From: Autumnicola psychrophila
GTDB taxonomy: Bacteria > Bacteroidota > Bacteroidia > Flavobacteriales > Flavobacteriaceae
NCBI RefSeq assembly: GCF_031846645.1
Contig: NZ_JAVRHN010000006.1
Span: forward strand, 1-64,000
DNA length: 64,000 nt
Direction: 5' to 3'
Below are positions 42,996 through 52,397 of the stretch, piece by piece. The position numbers and the translations under genes are program-made. Under the pieces are notes generated by a model. It was not told the DNA's origin, searched no databases, and was given only the letters and a program-made list of their open reading frames with translations. Within the stretch, counting starts at the first letter, position 1; every line of letters starts with the position of its first letter.

Positions 42996-45500
42996 CTACC
43001 AGGCTTTAGGCATTTTTTGATCACGCATAGGTACAAATTCCAGGTTATCATCGGAATCCTCGGAATTCACGAAGTGTTTAAACCTTTTCATCATTTCGGG
43101 ATTTTCAATAGCTTCCTTCCACTCACAGGCATAATTATCTACCAGTTCCTGCATTTCCTGCTCCAGCTCTTCAGCAATACCAAGAGAGTCTTCAATAACC
43201 ACTTCTTTAAGATATTCTATTCCGCCGTCAAGTTTTTCCAGCCAGGGAGCGGTTCTCATAAGTGGCGGCGCAGTACGAATGTAGTACATAAGGAATCTGT
43301 CCAGATATTTTATACAGGTTTCATCATCCAGTTGCTCTGCTAAAAGTATGGCGTGTTTTGGAGTTGCACCGCCGTTACCACAGACGTATAAATTCCAACC
43401 GCTTTCTACTGCAATAATTCCGAAATCTTTTCCCCGGGCTTCTGCACATTCTCTAATACATCCCGATACACCTCCTTTTAGTTTGTGTGGAGATCGTAAT
43501 CCTTTGTATCGTTCTTCTATTCTTATGGCGTAACTCACGCTTTCGTGCATTCCATATCTACACCAGCTGGATCCAACACAACTTTTTACAGTTCTAAGGG
43601 ATTTACCATATGCATGTCCGCTTTCAAAACCTGCGTCTATTAATTCTTTCCAGATGTGTGGTAATTGATGTAGCTCTGCTCCAAAAAGGTCAATACGTTG
43701 TCCTCCTGTAATCTTAGAATACAAATCATATTTTTTTGCAACAGCGCCCAGGACCATCAGTTTTTCGGGAGTAATTTCTCCTCCGGGAACACGTGGCACT
43801 ACAGAGTAGGTTCCGTTTCGCTGAATATTGGCCAAAAATTTATCATTCGTATCCTGAATGGTCACCTGCCTGTTGGCAGTTTCCATATAAATACTCGCAA
43901 AAATTGAAGAAAGAGCAGGTTTACAAATTTCACAACCGTCCCCTTTTCCGAAGAGATTGAGCGCCTCATTATAATCTTTGATTTTATTGATCTTGATAAG
44001 GTCGTAAAGCTCCTGTCTGCTAAACTGAAAATGTTCGCAAAGGACTTCCTTTACCTCTTTCCCCATTGCTTTTAGAGAGCCGTTTACCAGGTCCACCACC
44101 ATCGGCTTACACCCGCCGCATCCTGTGGTGGCTTTACTTGACTTAATTACATCTGCGAGATCGGTGCACTCACCACTTTCTATAGATTTACAAATAGCAC
44201 CTTTAGTAACACTTTCACAAGAGCAAATTTGTGCAGAATCGGGAAAGTCCATGGCACTGCCAACAGCACCACTACCATCTTTGGACGGGATTATTAAATC
44301 TTCAGGATTTTTTGGAAGTTTCATCCCGTTTATAAAAATCTGAAACAGATTATTATAATCTGAAGAATCTCCTATAAGAATTCCTCCAAGTAATTTATCG
44401 CCTTCTTTACTTATATTAATTCGCTTGTAAATACCAGTACGTTTATTCTCATAAACAATCGTAGCGACATCATCATTATCTATAAAAGGATCTCCAAAAC
44501 TTGCAACCTCTGTTCCTATAAGTTTCAATTGCGTAGACATATCGATAACATCCACCATTAATTTGTCGCCTCCGGTAATCTGCTCCACAGCTACCTGCGC
44601 CATATCATAACCTGGAGCCACGAGACCGTAGACACCCTCATTATAAAGCGCCACTTCTCCTATAGCATAAATGTGTTCTTCTGAAGTTCTCATTCTGTTA
44701 TCTACCCAGATCCCGCCTTTTTTTCCGGTCTTAATTCCGGACTTTACAGCAAGTTCATCACGAGGTCGAATTCCTGCAGATATAATCAGCATATCTGTTT
44801 GAAGGGAAGTACCATCAGAAAAATCCATACGTTCCACTCCGTCTTCACCGGCAATTTCTATAGTAGCTTTTTCAAGATGTACACCTATACCCATGCTCTG
44901 GATTTTTGCCTTGAGCATTTCACTCGCCGGTTTATCAAGTTGCCGTGGCATAAGCCTGGGAGCAAATTCTATGACATCAGTTTTTAAACCAAGTTCCTTA
45001 GCTGCATTTGCAGCTTCAAGACCTAACAATCCACCACCGAGTACAGCTGCCCTGTTTTTTCCCTGCTCCTTAAGTTTTGATGCATAGGCCTTCATGGCAT
45101 CCAGGTCTTCTATAGTTCTATAAACAAAAACACCAGCTTTATCTGAACCCTCCACGGGAGGAACAAAAGGATAAGATCCCGTTGCCAGAACAAGATAATC
45201 GTATTCAAATACGTGCTTTTTATACGTAACTACCTGCTTTTGACCGGGATGAATTTCACTAATTAATTCTGATGTACGTAACTCTATATTATTTTCACTG
45301 TACCAGCTCAAAGGAGCTAATAGGAGATCATCTGGTGACTCATTAGAAAAATATTCACTTAAGTGAACCCTATCATATGCTGAACGTGGTTCTTCCCCAA
45401 AAACCGTTACCTCAAATTCCTCCCGCTTATGACTGGCCATTAATTTTTCACAAAATTTATATCCAACCATACCATTTCCAACAATTATAATTTTTTTCAT
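42996..45500 (-). CDS. nirB: NAD(P)H-nitrite reductase large subunit NirB
   Basis: About 834 residues from the ATG at 45500 (MKKIIIVGNGMVGYKF); an upstream in-frame start at 45521 lies inside the -7 box (45519-45526) and is unlikely. Domains: FAD/NAD(P)-binding reductase (IIIVGNGMVG, AVLGGGLLGLEAA), two BFD-like [2Fe-2S] segments (ICSCESVTKG with GCGGCKP; then CEHFQFS with GCEICKP), and the siroheme/[4Fe-4S] reductase part with SCVGSSWCRYG and SGCIRECAEA. It reduces nitrite to ammonium in the cytoplasm. It is first in the unit nirB-nirD-DUF4202-kinase-regulator. Confidence 0.93.
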   Translation of the reverse strand: MKKIIIVGNGMVGYKFCEKLMASHKREEFEVTVFGEEPRSAYDRVHLSEYFSNESPDDLLLAPLSWYSENNIELRTSELISEIHPGQKQVVTYKKHVFEYDYLVLATGSYPFVPPVEGSDKAGVFVYRTIEDLDAMKAYASKLKEQGKNRAAVLGGGLLGLEAANAAKELGLKTDVIEFAPRLMPRQLDKPASEMLKAKIQSMGIGVHLEKATIEIAGEDGVERMDFSDGTSLQTDMLIISAGIRPRDELAVKSGIKTGKKGGIWVDNRMRTSEEHIYAIGEVALYNEGVYGLVAPGYDMAQVAVEQITGGDKLMVDVIDMSTQLKLIGTEVASFGDPFIDNDDVATIVYENKRTGIYKRINISKEGDKLLGGILIGDSSDYNNLFQIFINGMKLPKNPEDLIIPSKDGSGAVGSAMDFPDSAQICSCESVTKGAICKSIESGECTDLADVIKSSKATTGCGGCKPMVVDLVNGSLKAMGKEVKEVLCEHFQFSRQELYDLIKINKIKDYNEALNLFGKGDGCEICKPALSSIFASIYMETANRQVTIQDTNDKFLANIQRNGTYSVVPRVPGGEITPEKLMVLGAVAKKYDLYSKITGGQRIDLFGAELHQLPHIWKELIDAGFESGHAYGKSLRTVKSCVGSSWCRYGMHESVSYAIRIEERYKGLRSPHKLKGGVSGCIRECAEARGKDFGIIAVESGWNLYVCGNGGATPKHAILLAEQLDDETCIKYLDRFLMYYIRTAPPLMRTAPWLEKLDGGIEYLKEVVIEDSLGIAEELEQEMQELVDNYACEWKEAIENPEMMKRFKHFVNSEDSDDNLEFVPMRDQKMPKAW

Positions 45501-45502
45501 AT

Positions 45503-45554
45503 CTAAGTATTTACAAAACAAATATAGATAAAAATACTTAGTACTTATACTTAG
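45503..45554 (-). promoter_or_regulatory. nirB promoter with clustered NarL-type heptamers
   Basis: The minus-strand -7 box TATATTTG (45519-45526) matches TAnnTTTG. Upstream, plus-strand heptamers TACTTAG (45535-45541), TACTTAT (45542-45548, exact TACYYMT) and TACTTAG (45548-45554) stand nearly end to end, and an inverted copy CTAAGTA lies at 45503-45509. CTTAGTA-CTTA-TACTTAG (45537-45554) forms a palindrome sharing 14 of 18 bases with the narK site. Confidence 0.65.
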
Positions 45555-45780
45555 TTTTTAAATTTTTCAGTTAAATTCCATAATCGTAATTTATGATGCG
45601 ATAAGAAATAGAAAAGACATTCAGGTATAAGAAAAAATTGTAAATCTTTAATTTGAACTAAAATTATTCGGCACTATAAACTAATATTGTGTTCACTCAT
45701 TCATTGTAGCGACAAGGCCTTATAGATATAATTTTTATTTATTATTTTAGCATCAACTATTTTAAATATCTACCATTTTT

Positions 45781-46977
45781 ATGGGTTCTATAACTGAGAA
45801 GCCACATGAGTTTCAGGCTGACATCGACGCGGTAAACCGTATTTCTATTGTTCCATCTATTCTTGACGTAATATGCCAGACGACCGGTATGGGTTTTGCC
45901 GTAATCGCCCGGGTAACCGAGGATCGATGGCTGGCCTGTAGCACTAAAGATGAACTTTCTTTCGGATTAAAGGCAGGTGACGAATTAAAAATTGAAACCA
46001 CTTTTTGCCACGAGGTACGGCAGAGTTACAAACCGGTCGTCATAGACCACGTAGATGAAGACGACACCTTCTGTAATCATCCAACTCCTTCACTATATGG
46101 CTTCCAGAGTTATATTTCAATTCCTATATATAAGAAGGACAAATCTTTTTTCGGAACCTTATGCGCCCTGGATCCTAAACCTGCTAAGGTCAATAATTCC
46201 AAGATTATAGAAATGTTTAAGCTGTTCGCAGATCTTCTTTCTTTCCATCTTGATGCTGTGGAAAATCTTGAACAGAAAACTACTGAACTTAAAGAAGAAC
46301 GTGAAGTTGCTGAATTACGGGAAAAATTTATTGCAATTTTAGGACATGATCTTCGAAATCCCTTAGGGACAATCAGGATGTGTTCAGACCTTTTACTACA
46401 TCTTTCCACAGATGAAAAAGCACTAAAGTACGCATCCACCATCAAATCTACGTCCTACCGCATGCAGGCACTAATTGACAATATGCTGGATTTTGCACGT
46501 GGACATTTAGGAGATGGTATTAAATTAACCAAAGTAAAAGATCACGATTCGCTCAAAAATACACTAGATCAGGTACTGGTGGAAATTGCTGCCGTGGCGC
46601 CAGGCCAGGAAATAAAGTCTACTATAGATATAAGAAAATCTTTTTATTGTGATGAAGACCGTATAGCGCAGTTATTTTCGAATTTGCTGGGTAATGCCAT
46701 TAAACATGGTTATGATAATCAACCTATAGAAGTAAAGGCATATAATGAGGATGGCTATTTTAAACTTGCCATAAGTAATGCAGGAGACAAGATTGCTTCG
46801 GAAGTAAAAAAGCATCTGTTTGATCCTTTCTACAGGCAGGATTCCGAATCCAGTAGTGGCGGTCTGGGCCTTGGTCTATACATCTCCTCTGAAATTGCCA
46901 AAGCTCATGGAGGAGAAATCCAGGTAGATTCTACAGAAGAGAAAACTACTTTCACCTTTATTATGCCTTGTAATTAG
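45781..46977 (+). CDS. GAF-domain sensor histidine kinase
   Basis: 398 residues, no membrane segment, so a soluble kinase. A GAF domain (about 15-165) has the C-x-E pattern FCHEVRQS and ends with GTLCALD. After a coiled coil (about 165-185) comes HisKA with ILGHDLRNPLGTI (phospho-acceptor H) and HATPase with NLLGNAIKHG, DPFYRQD and GGLGLGLYIS. Its ligand and partner regulator are unknown; no response regulator gene is adjacent. It diverges from nirB, but no shared operator was seen. Confidence 0.88.
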   Translation: MGSITEKPHEFQADIDAVNRISIVPSILDVICQTTGMGFAVIARVTEDRWLACSTKDELSFGLKAGDELKIETTFCHEVRQSYKPVVIDHVDEDDTFCNHPTPSLYGFQSYISIPIYKKDKSFFGTLCALDPKPAKVNNSKIIEMFKLFADLLSFHLDAVENLEQKTTELKEEREVAELREKFIAILGHDLRNPLGTIRMCSDLLLHLSTDEKALKYASTIKSTSYRMQALIDNMLDFARGHLGDGIKLTKVKDHDSLKNTLDQVLVEIAAVAPGQEIKSTIDIRKSFYCDEDRIAQLFSNLLGNAIKHGYDNQPIEVKAYNEDGYFKLAISNAGDKIASEVKKHLFDPFYRQDSESSSGGLGLGLYISSEIAKAHGGEIQVDSTEEKTTFTFIMPCN

Positions 46978-46984
46978 AAACGGA

Positions 46985-47554
46985 TTATTCCTTTGATTCT
47001 TCAGCAGGTATGGTCGCATCCCGGTTTACATAAGCCGAGACAGAGCGTATAATATTATTGGCTATTGAATTTATTTGTTCCTGTGCCTCTTTATTAAAAG
47101 AACGGGTTTTTCCATCATTGTCGAAAAATGACCATTCGGTGGGGTCTCCTTCAAGAGCAAAGGTTGGCGCATCTGGACTGCTTACTTCTACAAGGCCAAT
47201 ATCGTAGCGAATCTCCTGATCCCTTAACCTAAATCCGACATCCATTATCACATCCCATTGGTAAATTTCCCCATTATCTTCCAGGACAATCCCCTGAGGC
47301 ACAAACATCCGGAATTCTAAATATTCATAAGGAACATCCCTCACAAGGGCTTCTTCATAGTTATCTATGGTGTATTTTGCCCATAGAAAGATAGATTCAT
47401 GCAAATCTGAATCTGTTTTTCCACTATATTCACGAATTACCGACTGCGTAAACCCCTCAGGAGTAATGGAGAATTTATCTGTGGTATTTGTGATTTGAGA
47501 AACTGAAATAAATGGGATTAATAATAAGATTAAACCTGCTATTGAGCTTTTCAT
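46985..47554 (-). CDS. Secreted protein of unknown function
   Basis: About 189 residues from the ATG at 47554 (MKSSIAGLILLL); the frame extends nine codons further upstream to 47581, which would put charged residues before the signal peptide. Signal sequence ends near SVSQ (about residue 20). The mature protein has aromatic and acidic runs (EYSGKTDSDLHES, IFLWAKYTIDNYEEAL, PYEYLEFRM) and looks like a small beta-rich DUF4468-type protein, but I cannot assign a family firmly. It converges with the histidine kinase gene with a gap of seven bases. Confidence 0.65.
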   Translation of the reverse strand: MKSSIAGLILLLIPFISVSQITNTTDKFSITPEGFTQSVIREYSGKTDSDLHESIFLWAKYTIDNYEEALVRDVPYEYLEFRMFVPQGIVLEDNGEIYQWDVIMDVGFRLRDQEIRYDIGLVEVSSPDAPTFALEGDPTEWSFFDNDGKTRSFNKEAQEQINSIANNIIRSVSAYVNRDATIPAEESKE

Positions 47555-47711
47555 TTTTGACTGTTTTTGAATTCCTTTCAAGATAACAAAAAGTCCGGCA
47601 GATGTATTTTAAAAAAATCTCAAGAAGTAACTCCTAAGTCCAAAATCAGGTTAAAAATTTGCTAATTATCGTGATCATGCTTGCTTTACCTTAAAGAGTT
47701 GTTATTTTGAG

Positions 47712-48686
47712 ATGCACAAAAATATTCGTCTTATGAAATACAAAATGCTCGGAAATACAGATCTTAAAACCGCCCCCATCGTCTTTGGCGGAAACGTCTT
47801 TGGCTGGACGCTGGATGAAAAAAAATCATTTAAGATGCTGGACGAACTTTTAGAAAAAGGGCTAACAACTATAGATACAGCAGATGTTTATTCCCGCTGG
47901 GCAGAAGGAAATGATGGAGGAGAATCTGAGCGTATTATAGGCAAATGGATGAAGGAGCGCAGGGTACGCGATAAGATAAACCTTGCCACCAAGGCTGGCT
48001 CGAGCATGCAGCAGGGAGGAGACAAAGACATCTCCCGCTCTCATATTTTAAAAGCTTCAGAAGATTCTTTAAAACGCCTGCAGACTGATTATATCGATCT
48101 ATATTATACACATTGGGATGATGATAAAACCCCGGTAGAAGAAACGCTGGAAACCTATCAGCAGCTGATAAAAGAGGGAAAAGTGAGATACATAGGAGCT
48201 TCCAATCTCTCTCCGGAAAGACTTCAGGCTTCTTTAGATGCTTCCAAAAATGAGAATCTGCCGAAATATGAAGTTTTTCAACCAGAATATAGCCTTATGG
48301 TAAGAGGGAAATTTGAAGGAAAAATCAGAGATATTTGTAAAGAGAATAACTTATCAGTGTTAAGTTATTTCTCACTGGCAAGTGGGTTCCTCACGGGAAA
48401 ATATCAGAATAAAGAAGACATTAAAGGCAAAGAACGGGAAATGTTCTTAAAAGACTACTTCGATGAGAGAGGCAAAAATATCCTGAAGGTAATTCATGAA
48501 ATTTCTGATGAACATATGGTTTCTGAAGCTGCCATAGCACTGGCCTGGCTCATAGAAAGACCCGGCATAACTGCTCCTATTGCCAGCGCTACAAAGAAAT
48601 CTCACTTAAAAGCTTTTTTCGAGGCTATGGATATAAATTTATCTGAAGAGCAAATGCAACGGCTGAATAATGCAAGTGCATATTAA
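47712..48686 (+). CDS. Aldo/keto reductase
   Basis: 324 residues (or about 317 from the second ATG at 47733, MKYKMLGNTDL, the usual AKR start). Catalytic residues are visible: D and Y in DTADVYSRW, K in NLATKAGS, H in YYTHWDD. The NADPH-binding C-terminal part has GITAPIASATKKSHL. It belongs to the YajO/YghZ-like branch of NADPH-dependent carbonyl reductases. The gene stands alone. Substrate unknown. Confidence 0.88.
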   Translation: MHKNIRLMKYKMLGNTDLKTAPIVFGGNVFGWTLDEKKSFKMLDELLEKGLTTIDTADVYSRWAEGNDGGESERIIGKWMKERRVRDKINLATKAGSSMQQGGDKDISRSHILKASEDSLKRLQTDYIDLYYTHWDDDKTPVEETLETYQQLIKEGKVRYIGASNLSPERLQASLDASKNENLPKYEVFQPEYSLMVRGKFEGKIRDICKENNLSVLSYFSLASGFLTGKYQNKEDIKGKEREMFLKDYFDERGKNILKVIHEISDEHMVSEAAIALAWLIERPGITAPIASATKKSHLKAFFEAMDINLSEEQMQRLNNASAY

Positions 48687-48700
48687 GGTTCCAGGTTTCA

Positions 48701-48740
48701 AGTTCGGAGTTCGGAGTTCGGAGTTCGGAGTTTGGAGTTT
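48701..48740 (+). repeat. Seven-base tandem repeat AGTTCGG
   Basis: Four exact AGTTCGG units (48701-48728), one AGTTTGG and a partial unit to 48740, directly after the aldo/keto reductase stop. Such arrays in frame-neutral intergenic DNA change length easily by slippage. Confidence 0.85.
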
Positions 48741-48762
48741 AAATAAACAAAAACTTTATATT

Positions 48763-48900
48763 GCTCCCCTCCTTTTTAAGGAGGGGTGACCGCAGGTCGG
48801 GGTGGTTTTGCTCCCCTCCTTTTTTAAGGAGGGGTGGCCGTAGGCCGGGGTGGTTTTGCTCCCCTCCTTTTTAAGGAGGGGTGGCCGTAGGCCGGGGTGG
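48763..48900. repeat. Three tandem G+C-rich 47-48-bp hairpin repeats
   Basis: Units begin at 48763, 48810 and 48858. Each has the hairpin CCCCTCC-T/A spacer-GGAGGGG followed by a second dyad (TGGCCGTAGGCCGG or TGACCGCAGGTCGG) and GGGTGG. Units 2 and 3 differ in one T of the loop; unit 1 has the matched compensating changes TGACC/GGTC for TGGCC/GGCC. The G+C content contrasts strongly with the surroundings, as in REP-type mobile hairpins of Bacteroidota. It could also terminate hisS or the reductase transcript. Confidence 0.8.
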
Positions 48901-49025
48901 TAATACTTCCTGAGAACCGATAATTGACATTTTTAATATACTCTTCTATATTTCTGTTTCAATTATCTATTTTTTTTGCTTTCCTTTCTCTTCTATTTTT
49001 TCTTGCTTCTTGTATAGTAGCGAGA
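48901..49025. other. T-rich spacer after the repeat array
   Basis: Pyrimidine-rich DNA between the repeats and the hisS stop. No gene seen. Confidence 0.4.
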
Positions 49026-50402
49026 TCAATTAGCAGAAAGTATTGCCCTCAGTTCTTCTGCGTTTACCTTTTGTTGATCTCCAGACTTCATGTTTTTCAG
49101 CGTATATTTTTCCTGAGCCATTTCTTCTTCTCCTGCCAATACCACAAACGGAATATTCCGTTTATTGGCATGGTTCATTTGTTTCTTCATTTTAGCCGAA
49201 TCGGGAAAAAGTTCCGCAGTCACGTCTTCTTCCCGGAGTTTTCGCACAGCTTTAAGAGCATACAGCGCTTCTTTTTCACCAAAATTGATAAAAAGTACTC
49301 TCGTGTTTTCAGTAACGGCTGGAGGAAAGAGATCCAGCTCTTCCAGAACAAGAAAAATACGGTCCAAGCCAAAGGAAATGCCTACTCCGCTCATATTTTT
49401 AAGTCCGAAGATTCCGGTAAGATCATCATAACGACCGCCGCCGCCAATAGATCCCATTTTCACTTGCTGTGGTGCGGCAACTTCAAAAATTGCGCCGGTG
49501 TAATAATTGAGTCCACGCGCCAGCGTTACATCAAGGTCGATAATTGCCGTTTTAAGGGGCATGCTTAAAATGGCCTTCTGAATAAATTCCAGCTCTTCAA
49601 TTCCCGCTTTTCCGGTTTCTGAAGTAGCCAGAATCTGCCTTAAAACCTCGATTTTTTCTGAAAAATCACCTTTCAAACTGAAAATTGGCTGAATTTTATC
49701 CAGGGCAGCTTCAGAAATGCCTTTTTCGAGCATTTCCTTCTTTACGCCTTCCTCGCCAATCTTGTCCAGCTTGTCCAAAGCAACTGTAAAGTCGATTAAT
49801 TTGTCTTTTTCACCAATAACTTCAGCAAAACCAGACAAAATTTTACGATTATTGATTTTTATGGTCACTCCTTTTAAATTCAATGCTGAAAAAACAGCAT
49901 CGTACAGCTGTACAAATTCAACTTCCTGCCATAAACTGTCACTCCCAACTACATCTGCATCGCACTGAAAAAATTCTCTGAACCTTCCTTTTTGCGGCCT
50001 GTCTGCTCTCCAAACGGGCTGGATCTGATACCTTTTAAAAGGAAATTCTATCTCATTTTGATGTTGTACCACATAACGCGCAAAAGGAACAGTAAGGTCG
50101 TAGCGCAGGGCTTTTTCACTAATTGAAGAGGTTATTTGAAGACTGTTCTTTTCCGAATAAGCCTTTTCGTCTGCCTTCCGAAGAAAATCTCCGGAATTCA
50201 GAATTTTAAAAATGAGCCTGTCACCTTCTTCTCCATATTTGCCCATCAATGTATCAGAATTTTCAAAACTCGGAGTCTCTATAGGTTGAAACCCAAATTT
50301 CTTAAACTGATGCTGAATATTTTCAATGATGTAGTTTCGTTTTGCCACCTCTGCCGGTGAAAAATCTCTTGTGCCTTTTGGAATAGAAGGTTTTTGTGCC
50401 AT
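49026..50402 (-). CDS. hisS: Histidyl-tRNA synthetase
   Basis: 458 residues from the ATG at 50402 (MAQKPSIPKGTRDFSP); an in-frame start at 50459 would add 19 residues without homology. Class II motifs: KGTRDFSP, motif 2 in RPQKGRFREFFQCDADVVG and the histidine-specific LARGLNYYTGAIFE; motif 3 region GVGISFGLDRI. The anticodon-binding domain forms the last about 90 residues. It charges tRNA-His with histidine in the cytoplasm. The gene stands alone on the minus strand. Confidence 0.95.
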   Translation of the reverse strand: MAQKPSIPKGTRDFSPAEVAKRNYIIENIQHQFKKFGFQPIETPSFENSDTLMGKYGEEGDRLIFKILNSGDFLRKADEKAYSEKNSLQITSSISEKALRYDLTVPFARYVVQHQNEIEFPFKRYQIQPVWRADRPQKGRFREFFQCDADVVGSDSLWQEVEFVQLYDAVFSALNLKGVTIKINNRKILSGFAEVIGEKDKLIDFTVALDKLDKIGEEGVKKEMLEKGISEAALDKIQPIFSLKGDFSEKIEVLRQILATSETGKAGIEELEFIQKAILSMPLKTAIIDLDVTLARGLNYYTGAIFEVAAPQQVKMGSIGGGGRYDDLTGIFGLKNMSGVGISFGLDRIFLVLEELDLFPPAVTENTRVLFINFGEKEALYALKAVRKLREEDVTAELFPDSAKMKKQMNHANKRNIPFVVLAGEEEMAQEKYTLKNMKSGDQQKVNAEELRAILSAN

Positions 50403-50574
50403 AAAAAATAATGACGGCTCATGCCGCTGTTTTAATTTGGTTATCTTAGACTCATGCATCAGCCTAACAGGAGTGCAAATATCTTAATTTTTGTACGAAC
50501 CTGAACAAATTTTAAATTTTAAGTAACAATACTGTTTTTCCTGAGTCTAACCTTTAAGATCGAAATAATTTTTC

Positions 50575-51816
50575 ATGTTTTCATTACTAAAAGAAAATAT
50601 ACGCATTGCCTTAACTTCTATTAGGAGTCAATCCCTTAGAACGATTCTTACGGTTCTTATTATTGCTATAGGAATTACAGCGCTGGTTGGGATTTTAAGT
50701 GCTGTTGCGGCTTTAGAAAACACCATAGGGAACAATTTTGCATCTATGGGAGCGAATACTTTTAATATTCAGCGTTACGATATTACTTTTCAGAGAAGCG
50801 GCGGTGGTGAAAGACAAAAGGTGAATCCTGTGATTACTTATCAGGAAGTAAAAAAGTTCGAAGAAAATTTTGCCTATCCTTTTTCCCAGACTGCAGTTTC
50901 TTTTACCGGTACCAATGCTGCGGAAATAAAACATGCCAATGAAAAAACAGATCCTGAAGTGGCTGTGATAGGTGCAAACGAAAATTTTCTCGACAACTCC
51001 GGACTTAAAATTGAAGAAGGGCGGGATTTCAACGTTTTTGATCTTCAGAACAATAATAATGTTGCCATATTGGGTGCCGATTTTAAAGAAGGTTTGTTTA
51101 ATGGCCAAAATCCGGTAGATAAAATTATTAGTGTTCGGGGAGCAAAATTCCGGGTCATCGGCATTTTAGAATCAAAAGGTTCTACTTTTGGGAATAATCA
51201 GGATTTACGGGTAATTATTCCAATACAGCAGGCACGCTCGCTTTTTACACAGCCGTATATTAACTATAACGTGAGTGTAAAAGTAAATAATAAAGAATAT
51301 TTGGAAGGCGCGCAGAGTGAAGCAATTATTACCTTCAGAAATATAAGAAAACTGAATCCAATAGAAGAAAATAATTTCGGAATCCAGCGCAGTGATGACC
51401 TTATAAACCGAATTCTTTCTATTACAGAATATCTAAATTATGCAGCCTGGGGAATATCTATAATCACGATCTTCGGATCCTCAATTGCACTTATGAATAT
51501 TATGTTGGTTTCTGTTACCGAAAGAACCCGCGAAATTGGGGTAAGGAAAGCACTGGGAGCTAAAAAGGGTACAATTGCAGGTCAGTTTTTTATCGAAACT
51601 CTTTTAATCGGTCAGCTGGGTGGAATTCTCGGAATTTTACTCGGAATATTAATTGGTTACGGAGTGGCAAAATTTGCAGAATTTGACTTTACGACTCCCT
51701 GGGTTGCGATTATCTGGGCAACAGCAATTACTATCGTAGTGGCGATCCTTGCCGGAAGTTTCCCAGCCATAAAGGCTGCAAAACAGGATCCTATTGAATC
51801 GTTGAGATACGAATAA
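50575..51816 (+). CDS. MacB/FtsX-type ABC transporter permease
   Basis: 413 residues with one N-terminal membrane helix (about 22-45), a large periplasmic MacB-PCD domain (about 50-270) and three C-terminal helices with the FtsX core (TERTREIGVRKALGAKKG at about 315-332, and the end QDPIESLRYE). It is the permease of a type VII ABC transporter (lipoprotein, peptide or signal export). No ATPase gene is adjacent, so the partner must be elsewhere. A hairpin separates it from the convergent next gene. Confidence 0.88.
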   Translation: MFSLLKENIRIALTSIRSQSLRTILTVLIIAIGITALVGILSAVAALENTIGNNFASMGANTFNIQRYDITFQRSGGGERQKVNPVITYQEVKKFEENFAYPFSQTAVSFTGTNAAEIKHANEKTDPEVAVIGANENFLDNSGLKIEEGRDFNVFDLQNNNNVAILGADFKEGLFNGQNPVDKIISVRGAKFRVIGILESKGSTFGNNQDLRVIIPIQQARSLFTQPYINYNVSVKVNNKEYLEGAQSEAIITFRNIRKLNPIEENNFGIQRSDDLINRILSITEYLNYAAWGISIITIFGSSIALMNIMLVSVTERTREIGVRKALGAKKGTIAGQFFIETLLIGQLGGILGILLGILIGYGVAKFAEFDFTTPWVAIIWATAITIVVAILAGSFPAIKAAKQDPIESLRYE

Positions 51817-51818
51817 AG

Positions 51819-51850
51819 AATTGACAATTGTTAATTCATAATTGTCAATT
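51819..51850. terminator. AT-rich hairpin between convergent genes
   Basis: AATTGACAATT (51819-51829) pairs perfectly with AATTGTCAATT (51840-51850), loop of ten bases. It lacks a T tract, so terminator function is uncertain; it sits between two convergent stop codons. Confidence 0.45.
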
Positions 51851-51855
51851 GAAAG

Positions 51856-52329
51856 TTACTCCTGCACCACATCTTCAAAATACCGGTATAAATCACCTTT
51901 CGTAATATTTGCTCCCTGCCGAATAAGTGCAAAGATATCTTTATTCCGGTCGTCGCTCATAGCTTTTGTTGAAGTATAAATAGTTACAGAATCGTCCATA
52001 AGATTACTGCGCAACCAATTGTAACCGGTCTTGGAAGTTATATCGATTTCCTGACTTTCAACTTTAACCGCAATGAGGTTAATTGTAGCGGCAGTAATAT
52101 GAAACATAAACATCTGGTTGGGAGAAAAGTGTTCAAGATATTCAACTTTATTTAAAACTCCTTCCCAGATAAGATCACTAAAAAGATCAAGTTCTTTTTC
52201 GGCTACTTCAGGTTTATTTACTTTTATATCTTTCCACTCTTCCGCAGTAATAGATTGCGTCGCCAGGAAATTAATAAACTCCTGGTGCATTTCTTCGAAT
52301 TGTTCCTTTGTTAGTCTGCTATACTTCAT
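51856..52329 (-). CDS. DUF6495-like conserved flavobacterial protein
   Basis: 157 residues without signal peptide. It begins MKYSRLTKEQFEEMHQEFINF and has ITAEEWKDIK, LFSDLIWEGVLNKVEYLEHFS and FALIRQGANITKGDLYRYF. The look is that of the DUF6495 family, next to ribosomal protein genes in flavobacteria; the family number is from memory and should be checked. Cytoplasmic, mostly helical, role unknown. It is separated from rplI by a terminator. Confidence 0.6.
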   Translation of the reverse strand: MKYSRLTKEQFEEMHQEFINFLATQSITAEEWKDIKVNKPEVAEKELDLFSDLIWEGVLNKVEYLEHFSPNQMFMFHITAATINLIAVKVESQEIDITSKTGYNWLRSNLMDDSVTIYTSTKAMSDDRNKDIFALIRQGANITKGDLYRYFEDVVQE

Positions 52330-52341
52330 AATGATATTCCT

Positions 52342-52377
52342 GAAAAAAGAAAAGCCTACTCATAAATGAGCAGGCTT
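52342..52377 (-). terminator. Terminator of the rpsF-rpsR-rplI operon
   Basis: On the minus strand AAGCCTGCTCA, loop TTTA, TGAGTAGGCTT (one G-U pair; plus 52352-52377), then a run of T with one C (52342-52351). Confidence 0.88.
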
Positions 52378-52397
52378 AAAATTATAAGTAAAATAGA

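Noticed and set aside
48763..48900. CRISPR array
   Set aside because: The units are contiguous hairpin repeats without unique spacers, and no cas genes are near.
48924..49568. 214-codon plus-strand frame
   Set aside because: It runs antisense through hisS, is full of F and S codons and has no recognised domain; a shadow of the synthetase gene.
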